This document shows, piece by piece, positions 52,541-60,358 of a DNA stretch of 64,000 nucleotides. Numbering within the stretch: the stretch's first letter is position 1; every line of letters begins with the position of its first letter. The translations under genes and the position numbers were made by a program. The stretch lies in contig NZ_CP087134.1 of assembly GCF_020911925.1 (NCBI RefSeq), forward strand, positions 2,108,001 to 2,172,000. Reading direction: 5' to 3'. The DNA comes from Flavobacterium cupriresistens (GTDB lineage Bacteria; Bacteroidota; Bacteroidia; Flavobacteriales; Flavobacteriaceae). The notes under the pieces were generated by a model, which saw nothing but the letters and a program-made list of their open reading frames with translations, made no database searches and was not told where the DNA came from.

Positions 52541-52954
52541 TTATTTCTTCACCAGTGAAGCGATAGTGATCCCTTCCATAGCTTTCAAAGTTTTGTCTCG
52601 AATAAGGACTAAACCATGATGTAAGCTGCATTCTGACTCTGTTTTACAATCAGAACAAGGTTCGTAAAAGTTTAATGAAGCACAAGGTAAAAGTGCAATT
52701 GCACCGTCAAATAAACGGTGAATTTCGGCCAAAGTAATATCGTTTTTAGATTTTATCAAATAATATCCACCAAATTTCCCCTGCTTACTGCTCACAAAAC
52801 GTCCTCGTTTCAGATCCAATAAAATCTGTTCTAAAAACTTTTTAGGAATGTTCGCTCCATCAGCAATTTCTATTGTTTTAGAAATGTGATTTTCGTCTTG
52901 TTCTGCTAAATAAAGTAAGGCCTTAAGGGCGTATTTTGCTTTATGTGATAACAT
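52541..52954 (-). CDS. Rrf2-family transcriptional regulator
   Basis: This 137-residue protein has the Rrf2 winged helix: 'MLSHKAKYALKALLYLAEQDE', 'ISKTIEIADGANIPKKFLEQILLDLKRGRFVSSKQGKFGGYYLIK', 'DITLAEIHRLFDG'. A C-terminal segment with four cysteines ('LLPCASLNFYEPCSDCKTESECSLHHG') could bind an iron-sulfur cluster or sense metal/redox state, as in IscR/NsrR-type members, although the spacing differs from those. It is the gene directly upstream of the TonB receptor, on the same strand, with a 248 bp gap containing the receptor promoter. Confidence 0.9.
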   Translation of the reverse strand: MLSHKAKYALKALLYLAEQDENHISKTIEIADGANIPKKFLEQILLDLKRGRFVSSKQGKFGGYYLIKSKNDITLAEIHRLFDGAIALLPCASLNFYEPCSDCKTESECSLHHGLVLIRDKTLKAMEGITIASLVKK

Positions 52955-53020
52955 TTAAATTGAATTATAAATTGTGAAATGTGACTTGTAAAATGTAACC
53001 TAAAATATCTTTTCAAAAAA

Positions 53021-53077
53021 CCTGAAACCTGAAACCTGAAACCTGAAACTTGAAACTTGAAACTTGAAACTTCAAAC
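53021..53077. repeat. 7-bp CCTGAAA/CTTGAAA tandem array
   Basis: Seven or eight tandem units (CCTGAAACCTGAAACCTGAA, then CTTGAAACTTGAAACTTGAA) lie between the Rrf2 and TPM genes. They are the reverse complement of the GTTTCAR units near 42.1 and 42.26 kb. Confidence 0.85.
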
Positions 53078-53116
53078 CGACTCCAGTTCCTGCGACTAGA
53101 ACCCGCGACCAAAATT

Positions 53117-53944
53117 CTACCATCCTCCGCTAGATCCTCCACCGGAGAAACCTCCGCCTCCAAATCCACCGCCGAAACCGCCTCCTCCGCCTGATGATCC
53201 ACCACCGAAGCCTCCGAAACCGCCTCCTCCGCTACTGCGACCTAAGCTGCTCAGAATAATAACGTCCATAAGGCTAGGTCCTCCACCGTTATTGCCTGAA
53301 TTTCCTCCGCCACCTCTTTTGTTTCTGGAGATCAAAAATAATACAATTACAACAATAACAATAAAAGGGAGGATAGGAAAATTTTTTCCTTTTGATTGTT
53401 GCTTGCGTTCACCTTTGTATTTTCCTTTAAAAACATCAAATAAAGCGTCAGTTCCTTTGTCAAGTCCGTTGTAGTAACTACCTGCTTTAAATTCGGGAAT
53501 AATAATATTTCTGATAATTTCACCACCAATTCCGGCAGTCAGACGATCTTCTAAACCATAACCTGGATTAATGGCAATTTTTTTCTCTTTTTTGGCTAAT
53601 AAAATAATAACCCCATTGTCGTCTTTTGCTGTTCCGCCAATTCCCCATGTTTGTCCCCATTTTGTAGCGAGCTGACTAACATCTTCATTTTGCAAACTTT
53701 CTATGGTAATCACTACAATTTGAGTAGTGGTAGAATCTGAATAACGAATGAGCTTTTGTTCTAACTGTGTTTTTTCAGTTGCACTCAGAACGTTTGCGTA
53801 ATCGTAAACAGACGTTTGAAAACTTGGCTTTTCCGGAATAGTAAATTGAGCAAAGACACAATTAACGGTAAAAAAAGCGATTAACAGAAAGGATAAATGA
53901 AAGATTCCTTTAGAATTTGAAGTTTTATTTTTGGAAATATTCAT
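53117..53944 (-). CDS. TPM-domain membrane protein with Gly-rich tail (YgcG family)
   Basis: This 275-residue protein has a signal peptide near 'FFTVNCVFAQ' and a TPM domain (residues ~35-165, 'VYDYANVLSATEKTQLEQKLIRYSDSTTTQIVVITIESLQNEDVSQLATKWGQTWGIGG...NPGYGLEDRLTAGIGGEII'). One membrane helix follows ('FPILPFIVIVVIVLFLI'), then a cytoplasmic low-complexity tail rich in Gly/Ser/Phe ending 'GGGSSGGW'. The family is usually encoded with LemA, as here. Proposed roles include membrane-protein or photosystem repair-type functions; none is proven for this group. It starts 3 bp after the preceding TPM gene. Confidence 0.88.
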   Translation of the reverse strand: MNISKNKTSNSKGIFHLSFLLIAFFTVNCVFAQFTIPEKPSFQTSVYDYANVLSATEKTQLEQKLIRYSDSTTTQIVVITIESLQNEDVSQLATKWGQTWGIGGTAKDDNGVIILLAKKEKKIAINPGYGLEDRLTAGIGGEIIRNIIIPEFKAGSYYNGLDKGTDALFDVFKGKYKGERKQQSKGKNFPILPFIVIVVIVLFLISRNKRGGGGNSGNNGGGPSLMDVIILSSLGRSSGGGGFGGFGGGSSGGGGGFGGGFGGGGFSGGGSSGGW

Positions 53945-53947
53945 TGT

Positions 53948-54385
53948 TTATCCTTTTGAGATTTCGTTTGATAATTCGTTAGTATCCTCAGCCAATCGTG
54001 GAAAATATTTTTTTAATTGTTCTCCGGCGCTTAAAATGCCATCGACAATACCTTGTTTGAAGTTTCCGGATTTAAATTGAGTGACCATAATGTTTCTGGT
54101 CGAATCCCAAAAGTCTGATGATACAAGGTCATTTATACCTTTATCTCCGCAAATGACAAAATTTTTATCTGCCACGGCAAAGTAGAATAAAACACCATTT
54201 TTAAGTTGTGTTTCATCCATTTTTAATTCGTGAAAAACTTCTAAAGCCCTGTCAAAATGGACTTTAGAAGTAGTTTGTTCTATATGTACTCTAATTTCGC
54301 CCGAAGTATTATTTTCAGCCATACCAATAGCTTCAACAATTTCTTGTTCTTCTTTTTTGGATAAAAAATCTTCTACTTTTGACAT
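53948..54385 (-). CDS. TPM-domain protein, soluble paralogue
   Basis: This 145-residue protein consists of a single TPM domain ('FLSKKEEQEIVEAIGMAENNTSGEIRVHIEQT', 'GVLFYFAVADKNFVICGDKGINDLVSSDFWDSTRNIMVTQFKSGNFKQGIVDGILSAGEQLKKYFP'). It has no signal peptide or transmembrane helix. It sits between lemA and the membrane-bound TPM gene with short gaps, forming a lemA-TPM-TPM operon common in Bacteroidetes. Function unknown. Confidence 0.88.
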   Translation of the reverse strand: MSKVEDFLSKKEEQEIVEAIGMAENNTSGEIRVHIEQTTSKVHFDRALEVFHELKMDETQLKNGVLFYFAVADKNFVICGDKGINDLVSSDFWDSTRNIMVTQFKSGNFKQGIVDGILSAGEQLKKYFPRLAEDTNELSNEISKG

Positions 54386-54458
54386 TTGAGTTATTTTAGA
54401 GTTTAGATTGTTGATTTTAGATTTTAATTAAATCAATAATCAAAATATTGGGTCTTTT

Positions 54459-55043
54459 TTAGAATTTTACTTCAACTGGTTTTTCAGCACCTGCAACAGC
54501 TTGGAAGTATGGTTTTTCTTTGTATTCACCTAAAAACCATTTGTTCGGAATAGATAAAATATAACCATTGTATTCCTGAACTGATTCGTTAAAACGAGTT
54601 CTTGCTGTTAAAATTTGGTTTTCAGTACTGGCTAACTCATCTTGTAATTTTAGGAAATTTTCATTTGCTTTTAAGGTTGGATATTGTTCAACAGAAACCA
54701 ATAATCTTGATAAAGAAGAAGACACGCCACTTTGTGCTTGGTTGAATTGAGACAATTGCTCCGGAGTAACATTACTTGGGTCAATAGTTACTGAGGTTGC
54801 TTTTGCACGCGCTTCGATAACCGCTGTCAAAGTCGATTTTTCGAAATCAGCTGCACCTTTTACCGTGTTTACTAAGTTTCCGATCAGGTCATTTCTTCTT
54901 TGGTAGGCAGTATTCACATTTCCCCACTCTTTATTAACAGCCTGGCTGTATTTTAATCCGGTGTTTTTAATTCCAATTGACCAAAAAGCTATAATAGCAA
55001 CCAGTACTACAATAATTCCTACGGGGATTAACCATTTTTTCAT
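54459..55043 (-). CDS. lemA: LemA family protein
   Basis: This 194-residue protein has one N-terminal membrane helix ('WLIPVGIIVVLVAIIAFWSIG') and a helical LemA domain: 'NKEWGNVNTAYQRRNDLIGNLVNTVKGAADFEKSTLTAVIEARAKATS', 'QSGVSSSLSRLLVSVEQYPTLKANENFLKLQDELASTENQILTARTRFNESVQEYN' and 'IPNKWFLGEYKEKPYFQA'. The bulk lies outside the cytoplasm or faces the periplasm. Function is not established; the conserved partnership with TPM proteins is seen here. Confidence 0.93.
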   Translation of the reverse strand: MKKWLIPVGIIVVLVAIIAFWSIGIKNTGLKYSQAVNKEWGNVNTAYQRRNDLIGNLVNTVKGAADFEKSTLTAVIEARAKATSVTIDPSNVTPEQLSQFNQAQSGVSSSLSRLLVSVEQYPTLKANENFLKLQDELASTENQILTARTRFNESVQEYNGYILSIPNKWFLGEYKEKPYFQAVAGAEKPVEVKF

Positions 55044-55084
55044 ATTTGTTTCGATTTAAATTTGTGTTTAGTTTTAAAATGCTG

Positions 55085-55417
55085 TTATAATTCGTTCTTA
55101 ATTTCTGTTAATTGTATTTTTATCGACTCTAATTTACGTATTATTTCGAATTTATCTAATGTTTTCTTTTGGCCTTCTTTCAAATGGATTTTGGCGCCTT
55201 CGAGTGTAAAACCACGTTCTTTTACCAAATGATAAATCAATTGTAAATTGGTAATATCATCCGGAGTAAACATTCTGTTGCCTTTAGCATTCTTTTTGGG
55301 TTTCAAAATATCGAATTCACTATCCCAAAAACGGATCAAAGAAGCATTGACATTAAAAGCCTTGGCAACTTCGCCAATGCTGTAATATCTTTTATCTTTA
55401 GAAAGTTCAATATGCAT
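55085..55417 (-). CDS. MerR-family transcriptional regulator
   Basis: This 110-residue protein has a MerR winged HTH at residues ~9-75 ('KRYYSIGEVAKAFNVNASLIRFWDSEFDILKPKKNAKGNRMFTPDDITNLQLIYHLVKERGFTLEGAKIHLK') and a short helical tail ('IIRKLESIKIQLTEIKNEL') for dimerisation. It lacks an effector domain or cysteine cluster. It lies between the M23 peptidase and lemA genes on the same strand with ~40-50 bp gaps, so it may be co-transcribed with both. Confidence 0.9.
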   Translation of the reverse strand: MHIELSKDKRYYSIGEVAKAFNVNASLIRFWDSEFDILKPKKNAKGNRMFTPDDITNLQLIYHLVKERGFTLEGAKIHLKEGQKKTLDKFEIIRKLESIKIQLTEIKNEL

Positions 55418-55465
55418 GATTTGTATTTTTCTATTAGTACTTCAAACTTACTACTTTTTACAGTA

Positions 55466-56443
55466 TTAATCTAATGACTGGTTTTCCTGATTGGCCATGT
55501 GTGAAATAGCAACATATTCTACTGCTGAAATATTTCCGTAATAAAAATTCAAAGGATTTACGACTTTACCATCTTTATGAACTTCATAATGACAATGTGG
55601 TCCTTCTGATCTTCCGGTGCTTCCAACGTATCCAATAATATCGCCTCTTTTAACATGTTGTCCGGGTCTGCAGTTGTATTTGCTTAAATGTGCATACAAA
55701 CTCTCATATCCAAAACCGTGCCTGATGACTACATGGTTTCCAAAACCTGACGCCGTATTGTCAGCTCTGGCGATTACTCCATCACCTGTTGCATAAACGG
55801 GAGCGCCCGTATTAGCGGTGAAATCCATACCGTTATGCATTTTTCGCACCTTCGTGAAAGGATCGATTCGATATCCAAAACCGGAAGCAATACGTTTCAA
55901 ATTTTCATTTCGGACTGGCTGAATGGCAGGAATTGCCAGTAACAAATTTCCTTTGGCACTAGCCAATTTTAAAATTTCATCCAATGATTTGGATTGGATC
56001 GCCAGTTGTTTGGAAAGTTTATCAATTCGTTTGGTGGTATTCAATACCAATTGCGAATTATTATATCCTTCTAAGTCTTTGTATCGATTGAGGTCTCTAA
56101 AACCTGATTTTCGTATAGAATCCGGAATTTCCGCTTTATTAAAATAAACTCTGTAAATGTTGTTGTCCCGGTCTTCGAGTGCTTCTGTTACCTCATTAAT
56201 TTCATCCATTTTTTTATTCAAAATCGAATAATGTAACTTCAAGTTTTCAATTTCACGTGCCTGTAGGCGATCTTTTGGCGTTTCGAAATATGGAGTGTTG
56301 AGTAGAAGAACAAAAATTAAAAATCCAAACAGCGCTGAAGCCAGCAAAAACAGTAATGCATAACCAATTTTGATTCTCTTTCTGGTTTTTATTTTCGTAT
56401 AAGCCAGATTTTCTGAGTCGTAATAATATTTTACTTTCGCCAT
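55466..56443 (-). CDS. M23-family metallopeptidase (LytM/NlpD-type cell-wall endopeptidase)
   Basis: This 325-residue protein has a cytoplasmic N-tail, one membrane helix (residues ~27-50), a periplasmic coiled coil (~60-170), and a C-terminal M23 domain. The domain has zinc ligands His and Asp in 'MHNGMDFTANTGAPVYATGDG' and HxH in 'GPHCHYEVHKDGKVVNP'. All catalytic residues appear present. It should cleave peptidoglycan cross-bridges during growth or division. It is the first gene of a minus-strand cluster with merR-type, lemA and TPM genes and is divergent from alaS. Confidence 0.93.
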   Translation of the reverse strand: MAKVKYYYDSENLAYTKIKTRKRIKIGYALLFLLASALFGFLIFVLLLNTPYFETPKDRLQAREIENLKLHYSILNKKMDEINEVTEALEDRDNNIYRVYFNKAEIPDSIRKSGFRDLNRYKDLEGYNNSQLVLNTTKRIDKLSKQLAIQSKSLDEILKLASAKGNLLLAIPAIQPVRNENLKRIASGFGYRIDPFTKVRKMHNGMDFTANTGAPVYATGDGVIARADNTASGFGNHVVIRHGFGYESLYAHLSKYNCRPGQHVKRGDIIGYVGSTGRSEGPHCHYEVHKDGKVVNPLNFYYGNISAVEYVAISHMANQENQSLD

Positions 56444-56489
56444 ATTTTAAAATACCCTATTTTTGCAGCTTGTAAAATAGTTAGTGGAA

Positions 56490-56497
56490 CAAATTTA
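56490..56497 (-). promoter_or_regulatory. Candidate -7 box for the M23 peptidase gene
   Basis: The minus strand reads TAAATTTG (TAnnTTTG) 47 bp before the start codon, in the 252-bp region divergent with alaS. No good -33 element is seen. Confidence 0.45.
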
Positions 56498-56695
56498 ATA
56501 AATGTTTCAGTTGTTCCCCGCTTTTTTTCAAGAATTAAAGAAATCAATTAGATAATTAGATAATGTGGTAATTGGATAATTTATTGTTTGGAATAGTAAA
56601 TTTTTAATTTTAAATGAAGCATTATTAATTGTTTTATTATCTAATCGACACAGTATCAAATTGACACATTTTCAAAATATCGCATTAATAAAAAT

Positions 56696-59344
56696 ATGAA
56701 ATCACAAGACGTACGTAAACAATTCCTAGACTTTTTTAAGAGTAACGGACACTTAATTGTTCCATCTGCTCCAATTGTACTTAAAGACGACCCAACCCTT
56801 ATGTTCAATAACTCGGGAATGGCCCAGTTTAAAGAGTATTTTTTAGGGAATGGAACGCCAAAAAGTCCGAGAATAGCCGATACGCAAAAATGTCTTCGTG
56901 TTTCAGGAAAACACAACGATCTTGAAGATGTAGGTTTTGATACCTACCATCATACCATGTTTGAAATGCTTGGGAACTGGTCTTTTGGAGATTATTTCAA
57001 AAAAGAAGCCATCAATTGGGCTTGGACTTTATTGACAGAAGTTTATAAAATTCCAAAAGAAAATCTTTATGTTTCTGTATTTGAAGGAAGCAAGGAAGAC
57101 AATGTGCCATTTGATCAGGAGGCTTGGGATATTTGGAAAACGTTAATCGATGAGGACAGAATTATTCTTGGAAACAAGAAGGATAATTTCTGGGAAATGG
57201 GGGATCAGGGACCATGTGGACCTTGTTCAGAAATTCACGTTGATTTACGTACTGAAGAAGAAAAAGCATTGGTTACAGGAAAAAGTCTTGTAAACAATGA
57301 TCATCCACAGGTAGTTGAAATCTGGAATAATGTATTTATGGAATTCAACCGTAAAGCGGATGGTTCTTTGGAGAAACTTCCTGCGCAACACGTAGATACC
57401 GGAATGGGATTTGAGCGTTTGTGTATGGCATTACAAGGAAAAACATCTAATTACGATACAGATGTATTTACGCCACTTATTGAAAAGGTAGAACAAATCA
57501 CAGGTTTAAAATATACACCGAATGATGTCGCTCTGAGCGGAGTCGAAGAGAGTGAGGAACAGAATAAAACTAATATTGCGATTCGTGTAATTGTAGATCA
57601 CGTACGTGCAGTTGCATTTGCTATTGCAGACGGACAATTGCCATCAAACACAGGAGCAGGTTATGTAATTCGCAGAATCTTGCGTCGTGCGATTCGTTAC
57701 GGATTTACGTTCTTAAATACAAAAGAGCCGTTTATTAATAAATTGGTTGAAGTTTTAGCGAATCAGATGGGAGAATTTTTCCCTGAAATAAAAGCACAAC
57801 AACAATTGGTTACCAATGTAATTCGTGAGGAAGAGGCTTCTTTCCTTAGAACCTTAGATCAAGGATTACAATTGTTAGACAAAGTAGTTTCTGAAACAAA
57901 CGGAAAAGAAGTTTTGGGAGCTAAAGTTTTTGAATTATACGATACTTTTGGATTCCCAAAAGATTTAACGGCTTTAATTCTGAAAGAAAAAGGGTATTCG
58001 TACAACGAAGAGGAGTTTGAAAGTGAATTGCAAAAACAAAAAGCGCGTTCTCGTGCAGCATCTGAAGTTTCAACGGAAGACTGGAATGTTTTAATTCCCG
58101 GAAATGTAGAAACTTTTGTAGGTTATGATCAAACGGAGAATGAAGTAAAAATTACCAGAATCCGTAAAGTCGATTCTAAAAAAGATGGAATTCTTTACCA
58201 AATCGTTTTAGACAACACTCCATTCTATCCGGAAGGAGGAGGACAGGTTGGCGATAAAGGGATCTTGGTTTCTGCAAATGAAACGATTGAAATCATCGAC
58301 ACCAAGAAAGAGAACAATCTGATTTTGCATTTTGCAAAACAATTGCCGGAGAATATTGAGGCTGGTTTTACAGCAAAAGTAAATACAGATTTAAGAACGT
58401 CAACGTCCAAAAATCACTCGGCTACGCATTTGATGCATTTGGCTTTGAGAAGTATTTTAGGAACGCACGTAGAGCAAAAAGGGTCATTGGTAAATCCAAA
58501 TTATCTGCGTTTTGACTTCTCGCATTTCAGCAAAGTTTCTGATGCTGAATTACGTCAGGTTGAGGCAAGTGTAAATGCTCAGATAGAAGAGCAATTGCAA
58601 TTAGTTGAACACAGAAATATTCCGATTCAGGAAGCTTTGGCAAAAGGCGCAATGGCTTTGTTTGGAGAGAAATATGGCGATAATGTCCGCATGATTGAGT
58701 TTGGTGACAGTAAGGAGTTATGTGGAGGAATTCACGTGAAAAATACTGCTGAGATCTGGCATTTCAAAATCATTTCTGAAGGAGCGGTTGCAGCAGGAAT
58801 TCGTCGTATTGAAGCGATTACGGGTGATGCTGTGAAGAATTTCTATGAGAATCAGGAAAATACGTTAACGGAGATAAAAGAAGCACTTAAAAATCCACAG
58901 GATATTTTAAAATCGGTTGCTACTTTGCAAGATGATAATGCTAAGCTGAAAAAACAAATTGAGCAATTGCTTAAAGAAAAAGTTGGTGCTTTAAAAACCG
59001 AACTGGAGAAAGATTTTCAAGTTGTAAACGGCGTACATTTCCTTGCTAAACAAGTAGATTTAAGCATGGCTTCTACGAAAGAACTAGCTTCAGCTTTAGG
59101 AAGTTCAAAAGCAGATTCGTTTGTGTTTTTAGCTTCAACAGAAGACGGTTTGCCAAATATTCACTGTTATATAGCTAAAGAATTAGTAGCAGGTAAAGGC
59201 TTGAATGCAAATGCTGTTATTAAAGAATTAGGAAAGTATATTGAAGGAAATGGAGGAGGACAACCTTTCTTTGCATCCGGAAAAGGTAAAAATACAGCTG
59301 GGATTAAAGAGGCTTTAGCTAAGGCGATCGAGTTTGTAAAATAA
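56696..59344 (+). CDS. alaS: Alanyl-tRNA synthetase
   Basis: This 882-residue enzyme contains the class II catalytic core (residues ~1-260, '[37 protein letters not shown]', '[10 protein letters not shown]', 'DTGMGFERL'). A tRNA-binding region ('[20 protein letters not shown]') follows. The editing domain has zinc-binding H574-S-A-T-H578 and C676-G-G-I-H680, and the protein ends in a C-Ala domain ('[17 protein letters not shown]'). It charges tRNA-Ala and clears mischarged Ser/Gly. Residues 278-285 (VALSGVEE) are encoded by a segment that looks like a dispersed genomic repeat; the frame is kept. Confidence 0.98.
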   Translation: MKSQDVRKQFLDFFKSNGHLIVPSAPIVLKDDPTLMFNNSGMAQFKEYFLGNGTPKSPRIADTQKCLRVSGKHNDLEDVGFDTYHHTMFEMLGNWSFGDYFKKEAINWAWTLLTEVYKIPKENLYVSVFEGSKEDNVPFDQEAWDIWKTLIDEDRIILGNKKDNFWEMGDQGPCGPCSEIHVDLRTEEEKALVTGKSLVNNDHPQVVEIWNNVFMEFNRKADGSLEKLPAQHVDTGMGFERLCMALQGKTSNYDTDVFTPLIEKVEQITGLKYTPNDVALSGVEESEEQNKTNIAIRVIVDHVRAVAFAIADGQLPSNTGAGYVIRRILRRAIRYGFTFLNTKEPFINKLVEVLANQMGEFFPEIKAQQQLVTNVIREEEASFLRTLDQGLQLLDKVVSETNGKEVLGAKVFELYDTFGFPKDLTALILKEKGYSYNEEEFESELQKQKARSRAASEVSTEDWNVLIPGNVETFVGYDQTENEVKITRIRKVDSKKDGILYQIVLDNTPFYPEGGGQVGDKGILVSANETIEIIDTKKENNLILHFAKQLPENIEAGFTAKVNTDLRTSTSKNHSATHLMHLALRSILGTHVEQKGSLVNPNYLRFDFSHFSKVSDAELRQVEASVNAQIEEQLQLVEHRNIPIQEALAKGAMALFGEKYGDNVRMIEFGDSKELCGGIHVKNTAEIWHFKIISEGAVAAGIRRIEAITGDAVKNFYENQENTLTEIKEALKNPQDILKSVATLQDDNAKLKKQIEQLLKEKVGALKTELEKDFQVVNGVHFLAKQVDLSMASTKELASALGSSKADSFVFLASTEDGLPNIHCYIAKELVAGKGLNANAVIKELGKYIEGNGGGQPFFASGKGKNTAGIKEALAKAIEFVK
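57527..57550 (+). repeat. Repeat-like segment read in frame inside alaS
   Basis: GTCGCTCTGAGCGGAGTCGA and the following AGAG are GC-rich against the local gene and match the CTTCGACTCCGCTCAG-type intergenic repeat I know from many bacterial genomes. It codes for VALSGVEE at a surface loop before the tRNA-binding helix region. No intergenic copy was noticed in this window, so the repeat identity rests on recall. Confidence 0.5.
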
Positions 59345-59360
59345 GTTTTTTTTTTTTTTG

Positions 59361-59430
59361 AATCTCGCGAAGTCGCGGAGTCGCAAAGTTTTATAGAGCT
59401 TGGCGTCTTTGCTACTTTGCGAGATTTTTG
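59361..59430 (+). terminator. Large palindromic terminator after alaS (CTTTGCGA family)
   Basis: AATCTCGC (59361-59368) pairs with GCGAGATT (59419-59426) and GCAAAG (59383-59388) with CTTTGC (59407-59412), ending in a T run. It belongs to the same dispersed palindrome family as at 30.1, 40.4 and 59.9-60.3 kb. Confidence 0.75.
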
Positions 59431-59493
59431 TTTAGTAGCTATTATTTCAATAGTGCTCTTTTATTTGCAACACTAAAAAGTAAGTTTTTTCTG

Positions 59494-59501
59494 TATATTT
59501 G
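59494..59501 (+). promoter_or_regulatory. -7 box for the GxxExxY gene
   Basis: TATATTTG (TAnnTTTG) only 12 bp before the ATG at 59514, implying a leader of a few bases. Confidence 0.55.
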
Positions 59502-59513
59502 TAAAAAGACAAG

Positions 59514-59891
59514 ATGACAGAAAATGAAATTTCAGCAGTTGTTGTAGATGTTTGTTATAAAATACACGTAAAACTTGGACCAGGATTATTAGAGTCTGTT
59601 TATGAAGCTATTCTATATCACGAATTGACAAAAAAAGGACTTAATGTTGAGAGACAAAAAGTATTACCGGTTATTTGGGATCAAATACATTTAGATATTG
59701 GTTTTAGAGCTGATTTAATTGTTGAAAAGAAAGTGATTCTAGAAATTAAATCCATTGAACGACTTACTGATATCCATGCGAAACAAGTTTTGACTTATCT
59801 TAAAATTACAAAAATGAAATTAGGATTACTGGTAAATTTTAATGTTCCAATAATTAAACTTGGTATAAAAAGAGTAGTTTCAAATCTTTAG
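59514..59891 (+). CDS. GxxExxY family protein
   Basis: This 125-residue protein matches the GxxExxY family: 'KIHVKLGPGLLESVYEAILYHELTKKGLNVERQKVLPVIW' contains G-LLES-VY, followed by 'DIGFRADLIVEKKVILEIKSIERLTDIHAKQVLTYLKITKMKLGLLVNFNVPIIKLGIKRVV'. The DLIVE...LEIK arrangement resembles a PD-(D/E)XK nuclease-like core (D, E-x-K), but activity has not been shown for the family. It is common as a solitary gene in Bacteroidetes. It stands alone between alaS and the duplicated ABC-transporter end, and the -7 box sits almost on the start. Confidence 0.9.
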   Translation: MTENEISAVVVDVCYKIHVKLGPGLLESVYEAILYHELTKKGLNVERQKVLPVIWDQIHLDIGFRADLIVEKKVILEIKSIERLTDIHAKQVLTYLKITKMKLGLLVNFNVPIIKLGIKRVVSNL

Positions 59892-59920
59892 TTTTTTTAA
59901 GATTGAGAGTTTAGAAAAAA

Positions 59921-60358
59921 ATAAAGCCGCAAAGTATTTAAAATAAAAACTTTGCGACTCCGCGACTTTGCGAGATTTTTTAGGTTCTATTTACGCTCCC
60001 CAATTTGCTGACGCCACATAGTATAATACAACCCTTTTTCAACAATTAGATTTTGTTTTTTAAAATTCAAATAAAAAATAAAGCCGCAAAGTATTTAAAA
60101 TAAAAACTTTGCGACTCCGCGACTTTGCGAGATTTTTTAGGTTTTATTTACGCTCTCCAATTTGCTGACGCCATATAGTATAACACAACCCTTTTTCAAC
60201 AATTAGATTTTGTTTTTTAAAATTCAAATAAAAAGTAAAGCCGTAAAGTATTTAAAATAAAAACTTTGCGACTCCACGACTTTGCGAGATTTTTTAGATT
60301 CTATTTACGCTCTCCAATTTGCTGACGCCACATAGCATAATACAACCCTTTTTCAACA
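59921..60358. repeat. 157-bp tandem array duplicating the 3' end of the ABC transporter gene
   Basis: Units begin at 59921, 60078 and 60235 with exactly 157-bp spacing. Each has ATAAAGCCGCAAAGTATTTA (or a close variant), ACTTTGCGAC, GACTTTGCGAGATTTTTTAG, and then a copy of the last ~19 codons of the ABC transporter in minus orientation, stop codon included. The third unit merges into the real gene end at 60301 and diverges from the others after about 60358. Units 1 and 2 are therefore decoy 3' ends. They fill the 59892-60300 gap. Confidence 0.9.
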
